Assembly (NCBI GenBank): GCA_945948515.1
Contig: CAMFBH010000011.1
Coordinates: forward strand, 1 to 52,511
Length of the DNA stretch: 52,511 nt
Reading direction: 5' to 3'
Origin: an uncultured Clostridia bacterium
GTDB lineage: Bacteria > Bacillota > Clostridia > Oscillospirales > Acutalibacteraceae
The position numbers were made by a program, and so were the translations under genes. Below are positions 23,652 through 32,616 of the stretch, piece by piece; position 1 is the first letter of the stretch, and every line of letters starts with the position of its first letter. The notes under the pieces were generated by a model, which saw only the letters and a list, made by a program, of their open reading frames with translations, searched no databases and was not told the origin of the DNA.

Positions 23652-24548
23652 ATGGATATTTTTAAGCCTATATTGAAAACAGTTTGGCATTTTACGGATA
23701 TATCGGATCAAAAACGCATTGCGTCTCAAACTGAGCCTAAGGGATTAACACAGGTGCTCGATTTACCGTATATTGACGACGGCAGGAGAGAGCATCTTCT
23801 TGATATTTATTATCCCGAAGGCACAAAGGGAAGGCTCCCGGTTATAATTGATATTCACGGCGGCGGCTGGATGTATGGCTATAAAGAGATAAATAAAAAT
23901 TACTGTTTAACTCTTGCTCAGCGCGGATTTTTGGTTGCTTCAATAAATTACAGGCTGTCCGGTGAGGTAAAATTCAGCGAGCAGATTTCAGATGTTTTTG
24001 CGGCATTCAAATGGCTTTCACAAAATCTTTCATCATATCCGGCGGATATAAATAATGTTTTTCTTGTGGGAGATTCCGCAGGCGGTCAGTTTGCGTGCAT
24101 TTCATCTGCCGTAAATTTGAGCAGGGAAATGCAGGAGGAATTCGGAGTTGAGCCAGCCGGATTTAGATTTAATGCTGTGGGAGCAATATCTCCGGCAGTT
24201 GATCTTGCAAGCTTTAATATTATGATGAATGCCAATCTTCCGTCGCTACTCGGCGATAAATATAGGCAGAGCAAATTTTATAAATATATGGATTTCACAA
24301 ATATCGCTTCATCAAATCTTCCCGCATATTACATAGTAACCTCAAGCGGAGATTTCCTTGAAAAGCATTCATATAAGCTTTCCGAAAAGCTAAATGAATT
24401 AGGTGTTGAAAATGTTCTTTGCGATTTCAAAGAGAAGCTTGACGGTAAAAAGCTTCCACATGTTTTCAGTGTTGTTAATCCGTTTTCCGAGCCGGCAAAA
24501 AAGGCGATAGACGGAATGACCGATTTCTTTAAATCAAAAATCATTTAA
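23652..24548 (+). CDS. Alpha/beta hydrolase (acetyl-esterase/lipase, hormone-sensitive-lipase type)
   Basis: A 298-residue cytoplasmic hydrolase. The oxyanion motif IDIHGGGWMYG is near residue 75, the nucleophile elbow GDSAGGQ near residue 140, and the likely catalytic His in LPHVF near residue 278. This arrangement is common in esterases that remove acetyl groups from sugars, and neighbouring glycosidase genes make that plausible here, although the substrate is not shown by sequence. It has its own promoter and a strong terminator. Confidence 0.82.
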   Translation: MDIFKPILKTVWHFTDISDQKRIASQTEPKGLTQVLDLPYIDDGRREHLLDIYYPEGTKGRLPVIIDIHGGGWMYGYKEINKNYCLTLAQRGFLVASINYRLSGEVKFSEQISDVFAAFKWLSQNLSSYPADINNVFLVGDSAGGQFACISSAVNLSREMQEEFGVEPAGFRFNAVGAISPAVDLASFNIMMNANLPSLLGDKYRQSKFYKYMDFTNIASSNLPAYYIVTSSGDFLEKHSYKLSEKLNELGVENVLCDFKEKLDGKKLPHVFSVVNPFSEPAKKAIDGMTDFFKSKII

Positions 24549-24582
24549 CAAAAAACGCATCGGATTTCCGATGCGTTTTTTT
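24549..24582. terminator. Bidirectional terminator at the end of the esterase gene
   Basis: AAAAAACGCATCGG pairs with CCGATGCGTTTTTT around an ATTT loop. The stop codon of the converging small gene lies at its right edge (24581-24583). Confidence 0.9.
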
Positions 24583-24760
24583 ACAGCTCGTTTTCTTCCT
24601 GCCATTCGCGGGAGCGTTCAACATTAATTTCATCCTGAAGCGCGGCGTTTTCGGGATATGAGCGCTTGTCGGGATATGTGCCTGCCTGAAATAGATTTTT
24701 ACCCATTCGGTTTGAAATCTTTTTGTACTGCTCGATGTCTATTTTAAGCTTGCGTTTCAT
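24581..24760 (-). CDS. Small charged protein of 59 residues, unknown function
   Basis: Starts ATG at 24760 (MKRKLKIDIEQYKK), with GGAG ten bases upstream; a TTG at 24781 is a less likely start. It is very rich in Lys, Glu, Asn and Gln, contains no hydrophobic segment, and has a central NRMGKNLFQAGTYP stretch. Its first 17 nt overlap the end of the 53-residue gene upstream, so translation is probably coupled. It is the last gene of the gltX-to-hemW transcript. I do not recognise the family. Confidence 0.6.
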   Translation of the reverse strand: MKRKLKIDIEQYKKISNRMGKNLFQAGTYPDKRSYPENAALQDEINVERSREWQEENEL

Positions 24761-24905
24761 TTCCCGTAACTCCGTTTGCAACTGCCTTTAAATCTTCAAG
24801 AGAATTGATTTTTGCTCCGCTTTGAACAATGTTTTCCTTAACACTCTCGGGAAGCGTGTTAAAATACTCTTTCATATCCTGTGAAAAATTAAAAATATCG
24901 GGCAT
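24744..24905 (-). CDS. Small protein of 53 residues, unknown function
   Basis: Starts ATG at 24905 (MPDIFNFSQDMKEYF), preceded by AAGGAATGGTGA. It has a predicted helical N half, a LPESVKENIVQSGAKINSL turn that looks like a conserved helix-turn segment of small clostridial hypothetical proteins, and an EDLKAVANGVTG end. No membrane segment. It lies 38 nt after hemW and overlaps the 59-residue gene. No function can be proposed from sequence. Confidence 0.6.
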   Translation of the reverse strand: MPDIFNFSQDMKEYFNTLPESVKENIVQSGAKINSLEDLKAVANGVTGNETQA

Positions 24906-24943
24906 ATTTCACCATTCCTTTCGGTGTTATTATGCCCGATTTT

Positions 24944-25987
24944 CTATATTAATTCGCAAATTATTGAATTGGAAATTAAAAATCCTTTCGGAGTGAGAGA
25001 GATTCTCCCGTTTCCTTTTTTCATAAGACCGTGTTCAATAAAAGCAGAACAGTCCTTTTTTATTAAGTCGGCTTCAATACCGCGTGTAAGACGAAGGGAG
25101 AGCATAATTTTTTCTTCGGGGCTCTTTCCCTTGCCGTCGTCAAGTGCTTTGAAATCAGTCAAGTTTCTGTCAAAATGGAAGCGCCTGCCGTTCCAAAGAG
25201 AATGAGCAGAGCTGCCCAATCCGAGATAATCGCAAAGAGTCCAGTATTTAAGGTTGTGCCTGCTTTCAAATCCGGGGTATGAGAAGTTTGAAATCTCATA
25301 TTGGAAAAGTCCTGCGCTTTCAAGAAAATCAACTGTTTTTAAATACATGTCGCAAACCTCATCCTCACTCGGAAGAAGGAGACGGCTTTGCATTTCATAA
25401 AATTTTGTGTTCTCCTCAATTTTTAGCATATATGCGCTGATGTGAGGCACACGGCATTCTGCAATAAATTCAAGACTTTCGTTAATTGATGAAAGTGTTT
25501 GCTTTGGAGTGCCGAGCATCAAATCAAGACTGATGTTTGAAATACCTGCGCTCCTTGAAGCGGATATAGCCGCAAGAACTTCTTTTTTACCTGCACGCCT
25601 GCCGAGAGCAAAGCGCTCGCTGTCAGTAGCACTCTGCATGCCGAGCGAAATTCTGTTTATTCCCATTTCGGCATAGTCATAAAGCTTTTTGCCCAGCTCC
25701 TTTGACGAGGGGTTACATTCAATAGTGATTTCGGCATTTTTATCTATTGAAAAATGCTCATGGGCGCAGTCAAGAAGCTTCTTTATCTGACTGCTTTCAA
25801 GCGAGGAGGGTGTTCCGCCTCCGAAATAAACAGAGTCAAATTCTCCCGTGTAATTCTTCATCTGGCTGCAAACCGAATCAACATAGCGCTCTGCCGTGCC
25901 TTCATCGTATTTAACGGAATAAAAATCACAGTATGGGCATTTTGAAGAGCAAAAAGGGATGTGAATATAAAGACCTGCCTTGTCCGT
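24944..25987 (-). CDS. hemW: HemW-like radical SAM protein (heme chaperone family), with a non-standard start
   Basis: The product shows the radical SAM cluster IPFCSSKCPYCDFYS, then VYFGGGTPSSL, GINRISLGMQ and ISLDLMLGTP, all HemW hallmarks (formerly called HemN-like coproporphyrinogen oxidase). HemW binds heme and SAM and helps insert heme. The only in-frame ATG (25861) lies after the cluster and would delete it. In-frame codons upstream contain no ATG, GTG, TTG or CTG back to the stop; ACG at 25985-25987 gives DKAGLYIHIPFC, an ordinary HemW N terminus, with AAGGGATG about 10 nt before it. From ACG the length is 347 residues, slightly short of the usual 375. Either an ACG start or a point mutation of ATG in this strain. 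It lies 20 nt after typA. Confidence 0.85.
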   Translation of the reverse strand, partial: TDKAGLYIHIPFCSSKCPYCDFYSVKYDEGTAERYVDSVCSQMKNYTGEFDSVYFGGGTPSSLESSQIKKLLDCAHEHFSIDKNAEITIECNPSSKELGKKLYDYAEMGINRISLGMQSATDSERFALGRRAGKKEVLAAISASRSAGISNISLDLMLGTPKQTLSSINESLEFIAECRVPHISAYMLKIEENTKFYEMQSRLLLPSEDEVCDMYLKTVDFLESAGLFQYEISNFSYPGFESRHNLKYWTLCDYLGLGSSAHSLWNGRRFHFDRNLTDFKALDDGKGKSPEEKIMLSLRLTRGIEADLIKKDCSAFIEHGLMKKGNGRISLTPKGFLISNSIICELI

Positions 25988-26007
25988 AAAATCACATCCC
26001 TTAAAGT

Positions 26008-27837
26008 TTATTTTTTGCCGCCGAATTTTTGCTTCATTCTTAAATCCTTTTGGAGAATTGTTTTTCTCAATCGGATTGATTTCGGAGTAACCTCCAAAAG
26101 CTCATCATCAGCGAGAAATTCCATGCTCTGCTCAAGCGAAAGAGTTGTAGGTGGAACAAGCTTGAGAGCTTCGTCGGAGCCCGAGGCTCTCGTGTTTGTT
26201 ACATGCTTTTTCTTGCACACATTGCAAACAATATCTTCATCCTTGGCACATTCTCCAACAATCATGCCCTCGTAAACATCAACACCGGGGCCAACAAAAA
26301 GCTTGCCTCTGTCCTGAGTGTTCCAAAGTCCGTAGCCGGTTGTTGCGCCTGTTTCGTGAGCAACAATAGAGCCTCTGCTCCTTGTTGCAATATCACCCTT
26401 ATATTCCTCGTATCCGGAGAAGAGTTGATTCATAATTCCGTTTCCGTTCGTGTCGGTAAGGAATTCGCTGCGATAGCCGATAAGACCTCTCGACGGAATT
26501 TTTATTTCAAGGTGTGTCATACCCGTAGAGCGAGTGTCCATATTTTCTATTTCACCCTTGCGCGAGCAAAGCTTTTCCATAACAACGCCCACATATTCTT
26601 CGGGAACTTCAATTATTGCAAGCTCAATAGGTTCAAGAGTTTTTCCTGTTGCGCTGTCTTTTTTAAGTATTACCTGAGGTCTTGAAACCGCAAACTCATA
26701 GTTTTCACGGCGCATTGTTTCAATAAGTATTGAAAGATGAAGCTCGCCTCTGCCGCTTACCTTAAAGGTGTCCATGGAATCTGTTTCTTCAACTCTCATA
26801 GAAACATTCGTTTCAACCTCTTTAAAGAGTCGGTCACGCAGATTGCGGCTTGTAACATATTTTCCTTCTCTTCCTGCAAAGGGGGAGTCGTTAACTATAA
26901 AGTTCATGCTGATGGTCGGCTCGTCTATCTTTACAAAGGGAAGAGCCTCAACGCATTCGGGATCGCAGGCGGTTTCGCCTATGTTCAAATCGGGAATACC
27001 GGAAACACATATTAAATCGCCTACGGTTGCGCTTTCAACCTCAACTCTTTTTAATCCCTCGAATTGATAGAGCCTTGAAAATCTTACGCTTTGTTCAGAG
27101 CCGTCCTGACGAACAAGAGTGTAGGGCTTGTTTTCATAAACGGTTCCGCGCTCAACTCTGCCAACTCCGATTCTTCCAACATAATCATCGTATTCAAGCG
27201 AGCTGAAAAGAACCTGCGCAGGAGCGTCGGGGTCGCCCTGAGGGCTCGGAATATTTTCAAGAATGCTGTCGAGAAGCGGTCTCATATCACCCTCGCGAAC
27301 ATTCGGGTCAAGGCTCGAATAGCCGTTTCTTGCCGAAGCGTAAACAACGGGAAATTCAAGCTGGTCATCATCGGCGCCAAGCTCAATAAACAGGTCAAGA
27401 ACCTCGTCAATAACCTCTTCGGGTCTTGCACCGTCACGGTCTATTTTGTTAACAACAACAAGCGGGGTCTTTTTTAAACCAAGGGCTTTTTTCAAAACGA
27501 ACCTCGTTTGAGGCATGCACCCTTCAAAAGCATCAACGAGCAGCAAAACGCCGTCAACCATGGTAAGAATACGCTCAACCTCACCGCCGAAATCAGCGTG
27601 ACCGGGAGTATCAACAATGTTGATTTTCGTGTTTTTATAATGGATAGAGGTGTTTTTGCTAAGTATTGTTATACCTCTTTCACGCTCAAGGTCATTGGAG
27701 TCCATAACTCTTTCTTCAACAACCTCATTATCTCTGAAAATACCGCTTTGGTGCAGCATTTCGTCAACAAGCGTTGTTTTTCCGTGGTCAACATGGGCGA
27801 TGATTGCAATATTTTTAACTTCTTTTCTGATATTCAA
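26008..27837 (-). CDS. typA: Translational GTPase TypA/BipA
   Basis: A 609-residue protein, normal length. G1 is AHVDHGKT (about residues 13-20), G2 RGITI, G3 [10 protein letters not shown], G4 [13 protein letters not shown]. The C-terminal half has the BipA-specific [20 protein letters not shown]-like segment and the [19 protein letters not shown] stretch. BipA binds the ribosome and assists 50S assembly and growth at low temperature or under stress. The start is TTG at 27837 with AAGGTGA upstream. It is flanked 17 nt by glnS and 20 nt by hemW on the same strand, one probable operon. Confidence 0.95.
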   Translation of the reverse strand: [609 protein letters not shown]

Positions 27838-27854
27838 AATTTTTTCACCTTGAT

Positions 27855-29528
27855 TTAAGAATTATTTTTTGCATTGAAGCTGTCACGAAGGGCAACTGTT
27901 CTGTTGAAAACGAGCTTTTCGTTTGTTGAATCCTTATCAACGCAGAAATAACCGTTTCTCATAAACTGATATGTTTTTCCCGCTTTTGAATCGGAAATTG
28001 CTTTTTCAATTACAGCATTTTCAATAACAACAAGACTTTCGGGATTAAGGTTATCCTCAAAGCTTTCAACTCCCGAATCATCGCTCGGATTTTCAACATT
28101 GAAAAGCTTATCGTAAAGGCGTACCTCTGCCTTTGAGTTATCAGCCGCGCTTACCCAGTGGATAGTGCCCTTAACCTTTCTGCCGTCGGGACTGTTTCCG
28201 CCGTAGCTTTCGGGGTCATATGTGCAGTGAACGCAGGTAACATTGCCTTCGTCATCGGTATCATAGCCTGTGCATTTAACAAAATAAGCCTTAATTAAAC
28301 GAACCTCGTTTCCGGGGAAAAGGCGGAAATACTTTTTAACGGGCTCAATCATAAAGTCGGCTCTTTCAATATAGAGCTCCTTGCCGAAGGGCATTTTTCT
28401 TGAGCCGTATTCGGGATGGTCGGGATGATAATCCATTTCCATTTCTTCTGTTTTGTCATCGGGATAATTGTCGATAACAAGCTTGAGCGGGTCAAGAATT
28501 GCCATGGCTCTCGGAGCGTTAACATTAAGATTGTCTCTAACGCAAGCCTCAAGAAGAGGATAATCAATAACGCTGTAAGCCTTTGAAACGCCTATTCTTT
28601 CGCAAAAATCACGGATTGCCTCGCTCGGATAGCCTCTGCGGCGCATTCCGCTGATTGTTGCCATTCTCGGGTCATCCCAGCCGGAAACTATTTTATCTTC
28701 AACAAGCTTTAAGCATTTGCGCTTGCTTGTTAAGGTGTAGTTAACATTCATTCTTGCAAACTCAATCTGTCGCGGCTTTTCACCGTCAATACATTCGTTA
28801 ACAAACCAGTTGTAAAGCGGTCTGTGGTTTTCAAATTCGAGTGAACAGAGAGAATGGGTAACCTTCTCACAGGCATCGGAAAGCGGGTGTGCGAAATCAT
28901 ACATGGGATAAACGCACCACTTGTCGCCTGTGCGGTGATGATGAGCATACATAATTCGATAAATGATAGGGTCTCTCATATTGAGGTTGGGAGACGACAT
29001 ATCAATCTTTGCACGAAGCACCTTCGAGCCTGCTTCGAATTCGCCGTTTGTCATTCTTTGGAACAAATCAAGGTTTTCCTCAATGCTTCTGTTGCGGTAG
29101 GGGCTTTCTTTTCCGGGCTCGGTGAGAGTTCCGCGGTACTCTCTTTGCTGTTCGGGAGTTAAATCACAAACAAAAGCCTTGCCTTTTTTAATTAGCTTTA
29201 TAGCACATTCATAAATAAAATCGAAATAATCGGATGCGTAATAGAGGTTGTCCCACTTAAAGCCAAGCCATTCGATGTCCTCTTTAATAGCATCAACATA
29301 TTCGGTATCTTCTTTTGTGGGATTAGTATCGTCAAGCCTGAGATTGCAAATTCCTTTGTATTTTTCTTTAACGCCGAAATTAATGCAGATAGCCTTAGCG
29401 TGACCTATATGAAGATATCCGTTAGGCTCGGGAGGAAAACGAGTTTGAACACGGCTGTAAACTCCGTCCTCCAAATCCTTGTCTATAAAATCATGAATAA
29501 AATTTGAGTATTCTTTAATTTCTTCCAT
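27855..29528 (-). CDS. glnS: Glutaminyl-tRNA synthetase
   Basis: A 557-residue class I synthetase. The HIGH motif is in [16 protein letters not shown] (about residues 30-45), and the KMSKS counterpart is in [19 protein letters not shown] and YDFAHPLSD are GlnRS features, and the C-terminal anticodon-binding beta-barrels are full length. It charges tRNA-Gln directly. Most Firmicutes lack GlnRS and use GatCAB; GlnRS occurs in part of the Clostridia, so this is a useful taxonomic marker and probably an old horizontal acquisition. It shares an operon with gltX and typA. Confidence 0.95.
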   Translation of the reverse strand: MEEIKEYSNFIHDFIDKDLEDGVYSRVQTRFPPEPNGYLHIGHAKAICINFGVKEKYKGICNLRLDDTNPTKEDTEYVDAIKEDIEWLGFKWDNLYYASDYFDFIYECAIKLIKKGKAFVCDLTPEQQREYRGTLTEPGKESPYRNRSIEENLDLFQRMTNGEFEAGSKVLRAKIDMSSPNLNMRDPIIYRIMYAHHHRTGDKWCVYPMYDFAHPLSDACEKVTHSLCSLEFENHRPLYNWFVNECIDGEKPRQIEFARMNVNYTLTSKRKCLKLVEDKIVSGWDDPRMATISGMRRRGYPSEAIRDFCERIGVSKAYSVIDYPLLEACVRDNLNVNAPRAMAILDPLKLVIDNYPDDKTEEMEMDYHPDHPEYGSRKMPFGKELYIERADFMIEPVKKYFRLFPGNEVRLIKAYFVKCTGYDTDDEGNVTCVHCTYDPESYGGNSPDGRKVKGTIHWVSAADNSKAEVRLYDKLFNVENPSDDSGVESFEDNLNPESLVVIENAVIEKAISDSKAGKTYQFMRNGYFCVDKDSTNEKLVFNRTVALRDSFNAKNNS

Positions 29529-29665
29529 AGCTTTTATTCCTTTTCAAAAAATATTTAATATATCACATGGTTAAAACTGAAAATAAACAAACGGATTTGC
29601 TCCGGTGTATGCAAACATAATAGTAAGTCCGGTGAAGGTTAAAAAAATAACAAGACCTTTTATTG

Positions 29666-31324
29666 TTATGGCTTTTTATAAAATTCAATCGCATTTTTTA
29701 ATCTTTCATTTACTGCTTTTTCTCCCAAAAGAGAGGTTATACAGTGAAGATCAGGAGTGTTTGTTCTGCCGGTTAATGCAATTCGGATGATTGTTGAAAG
29801 CGTGCCGACATGACCTCTGTAAAGTTCGGGATTTTTCTTGTAATCTTTAACATTCGGAGTGCAACCGAGCTTTTGGCACATATCCTTGATTTTTGAAAAC
29901 CAAAGCTCTTTATCATCGGTTGTGTCAACAATTTTGATATATTCTTCAAGCGTGTCTGAGGCGAGTTCTTTGGAAATAACGTCGGGCAAATCAAAACACG
30001 GCTCAAAGGTTTCATCGAACATATAGCTGAAATAATCCGAAACCTCGCTCCATTTTGCAATATCCTTTCGGGGCTTTGGAACATCGCGGTCAATATTAAG
30101 TATGCTTATTGCATATTGCTTGTCGTTATCAAAAAGCGCTTTGAGTGACGGGCTGAATTCCTCCGCCCATGCGTAAACTGAATCAAAGACCTCGTTTGCG
30201 CTCATTAGAGAAATAACATTTTTTGAAATATCATTAAGCTTTGCAAGGTCAAAAAGAGCTCCGGAGGCGCTCATCTTTTTGAAATTGAACGGGAAGTCGG
30301 AAAGGGGAGCGGTTTTGTTTGCTCTTCTCCAATCCTCGAAATTGGAGTTCATAACCGTCATCATATATTCGTTTACCGATTGCGACGGATAGCCCTCCTG
30401 CTTATAAAATGTTACTGCCGCTTCGGGATCCTTTCTTTTTGAAAGCTTGCGCTTTCCGCCGTTATCCTCTTTCATAATCGGAGCTATGTGGGCATATTTA
30501 ACCGGTTTGAATCCGAGAGCCTTAAAAAGCTGAATATGAAGCGGTACAGAGGCAATCCATTCATCGCCCCTTGTAACATGAGTTGTTCTCATAAGGTGGT
30601 CGTCGATAACATGAGCAAAATGATAGGTGGGAATGCCGTCTGCTTTCAAAAGTACAACATCAATAACATTCTCGCTCATTTCAATTTTGCCTTTAATCAT
30701 ATCGTCAAAAACGATTTTTTTGTTTATATCACCGTTTGAGCGAAGTCTTAAAGTGTAGGGTGCTCCGGAGTCGATTTTGGATTTAATCTCATCATAAGAA
30801 AGAGAACGGCATTTTGCATATTTTCCCCAATAGCCTTTAATGTCCTCATTTTCCTGACTCTCTCTTATAGCCTCAATCTCCTCTGCTGAACAGAAGCAGG
30901 GATATGCAAGACCCTCTTTAACGAGCTGCTTTGCATAGGCTTGATAAATCTCTTTTCTCTGACTTTGAATATAAGGACCGTACGAGCCTTTTTGAGAGCC
31001 GTCGGGCATAACGCCCTCATCCGGGATAACACCGTAGGTTTTTAAGCCCTCAAGCATAACCTCAACAGCGCCTTCAACGCGGCGCTTTTGGTCGGTATCC
31101 TCAACTCTGACATAAAAAATTCCGTTTGAGCATTTTGCAGTTCTGTAAGAAACCATAGCAGTAAAAAGATTTCCGAGATGCAAAAAGCCTGTCGGACTCG
31201 GAGCAAGCCTTGTTACTCTCGCTCCCTCACTGAGATTTCTCTGCGGATAGAGATTTTCGTAATATTCAGGGGTTTTATCAATTTCCGGAAAAAGAAGCTC
31301 CGCCAGCTTATCGAAATCAGTCAT
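29666..31324 (-). CDS. gltX: Glutamyl-tRNA synthetase
   Basis: A 552-residue class I synthetase, longer than the usual 480-500 because of an N-terminal extension of about 40 residues (YYENLYPQRNLSEGARV) and insertions in the catalytic half. HIGH is RLAPSPTGFLHLGNLF, the KMSKS counterpart GGKRKLSKRKDPEAA. The anticodon-binding C terminus is present. It charges glutamate on tRNA-Glu; with GlnRS downstream it may be the discriminating type. It starts ATG at 31324 behind a promoter and leads the gltX-glnS-typA-hemW transcript. The 137-bp gap to glnS carries only a short hydrophobic reading-frame remnant. Confidence 0.94.
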   Translation of the reverse strand: MTDFDKLAELLFPEIDKTPEYYENLYPQRNLSEGARVTRLAPSPTGFLHLGNLFTAMVSYRTAKCSNGIFYVRVEDTDQKRRVEGAVEVMLEGLKTYGVIPDEGVMPDGSQKGSYGPYIQSQRKEIYQAYAKQLVKEGLAYPCFCSAEEIEAIRESQENEDIKGYWGKYAKCRSLSYDEIKSKIDSGAPYTLRLRSNGDINKKIVFDDMIKGKIEMSENVIDVVLLKADGIPTYHFAHVIDDHLMRTTHVTRGDEWIASVPLHIQLFKALGFKPVKYAHIAPIMKEDNGGKRKLSKRKDPEAAVTFYKQEGYPSQSVNEYMMTVMNSNFEDWRRANKTAPLSDFPFNFKKMSASGALFDLAKLNDISKNVISLMSANEVFDSVYAWAEEFSPSLKALFDNDKQYAISILNIDRDVPKPRKDIAKWSEVSDYFSYMFDETFEPCFDLPDVISKELASDTLEEYIKIVDTTDDKELWFSKIKDMCQKLGCTPNVKDYKKNPELYRGHVGTLSTIIRIALTGRTNTPDLHCITSLLGEKAVNERLKNAIEFYKKP

Positions 31325-31362
31325 TTTTAAATCCTTTTCACAAATTTTAATCTAATGTTGAT

Positions 31363-31391
31363 ATTATCTCACAAATTGCGCCTTAATTCAA
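31363..31391 (-). promoter_or_regulatory. Promoter of the gltX-glnS-typA-hemW operon
   Basis: On the minus strand: -35 TTGAAT (31391-31386), 17-bp spacer, -10 GATAAT (31368-31363), about 40 bp before gltX. Confidence 0.65.
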
Positions 31392-31542
31392 TATTAAATT
31401 GTACATAATTTTCTAATTAATTAATTTTATAATATATAATAACTGCACAAAAAAAGAAAAGGTGTTCAGAATTATTTTGAGTCTATTGAAAAAGCAAAGT
31501 TGTTATGATAATATATAATCATAAAATGAAAGGAGAGCCGAA

Positions 31543-32538
31543 TTGGGAAATGAACGCGTTGCAAAATGGGATAATGTTAAGTTAATTCTTATGGTATTTG
31601 TTGTTGTGGGCCATTTTGCAATGGAATATGCACGCCAGCTTGAAGATATGTGGGTGCTTTCTTTTATTATCTACACATTTCATATGCCGGCTTTCGTTTT
31701 TGTTTCGGGATTGTTTTCAAAAAGCACTGTAAACAGCGAGAAATTCCCGCTTAAAAGAATTATTCCTTTTGTTGAAATGTACCTTTTTATGAAAATAACA
31801 ATTTATGTTATTAATGCTCTCACGGGTAGAAATACTGCCTTTCATCTTTTCAGAGAGGGCGGAATTCCTTGGTATATGCTTGCTGTTGCAATTTGGTATT
31901 CTGCAACATGGGTATTCAAAAGGTTTGATAAAAAATATATTTTTGCCTTTGCTTTTGCCGCAGGCTGTCTTATAGGCTACGACTCAAAGGTTTCGGATTT
32001 TTTAAGTCTTTCAAGAGTTATAACCTTCTATCCGTTCTTCCTTGCAGGATATTATATGGATGCAAACAGGCTTCTTGAAAAGGTTGATAAAAAGAAAACA
32101 AGAATATTCAGCGCCGTTTTACTTGTTGCTTTTGTAGCTCTGATTATTATTTTCAGAGATGATTTGCATGTTTACGGAACTTTTCTTACCGCAAGAAGAC
32201 CGTTTACAAAGCTTGAGCCTGTTGCAACCTACGGAGGAGCTTTAAGAATAGGATATTATTTGATTACGGCTCTTGTAATATTTGCTTTTATCTCCGTTTG
32301 TCCAACGGGAGAAACATTTTTTACAAAGTTCGGATCAAGAACTCTTCAGGTATATGCTCTTCACCGCCAAATACTTTATCTTATTGTTGACACGGGATTT
32401 GTTTCAATCATAAAATCAGTCGGAACCGGTTGGGAATGGCTTTTTGTTTCAATCGGTATTCTGCTCACATTCCTGTTAAGTACAAAATATATTTCAAAGC
32501 CGTTCGGAATACTGATGCATCCTAAAGTCAGTAGGTGA
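31543..32538 (+). CDS. Acyltransferase 3 family membrane protein
   Basis: A 331-residue protein with about ten hydrophobic segments. The N terminus VAKWDNVKLILMVFVVVGHF and the following FHMPAFVFVSG match the acyltransferase-3 family, whose members O-acetylate surface sugars with a conserved His in the first helix (VVGHF). The start is TTG at 31543 with AGGAGAG upstream; the nearby ATG at 31550 is out of frame. Divergent from gltX. It precedes a GH2 gene by 78 bp. A second, shorter acyltransferase of this family is at 46916-47893. Confidence 0.82.
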   Translation: MGNERVAKWDNVKLILMVFVVVGHFAMEYARQLEDMWVLSFIIYTFHMPAFVFVSGLFSKSTVNSEKFPLKRIIPFVEMYLFMKITIYVINALTGRNTAFHLFREGGIPWYMLAVAIWYSATWVFKRFDKKYIFAFAFAAGCLIGYDSKVSDFLSLSRVITFYPFFLAGYYMDANRLLEKVDKKKTRIFSAVLLVAFVALIIIFRDDLHVYGTFLTARRPFTKLEPVATYGGALRIGYYLITALVIFAFISVCPTGETFFTKFGSRTLQVYALHRQILYLIVDTGFVSIIKSVGTGWEWLFVSIGILLTFLLSTKYISKPFGILMHPKVSR

Positions 32539-32616
32539 GTTTTACGCGGTTTAAAAATACTTTAATATGCATGGCTTTGCTTGCTTCATTAAATATAATT
32601 CTCAAGGAGGTTAAAT

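Noticed and set aside
25861..25863. ATG at 25861 as the start of hemW
   Set aside because: It would remove the radical SAM Cys cluster that is encoded in frame upstream.
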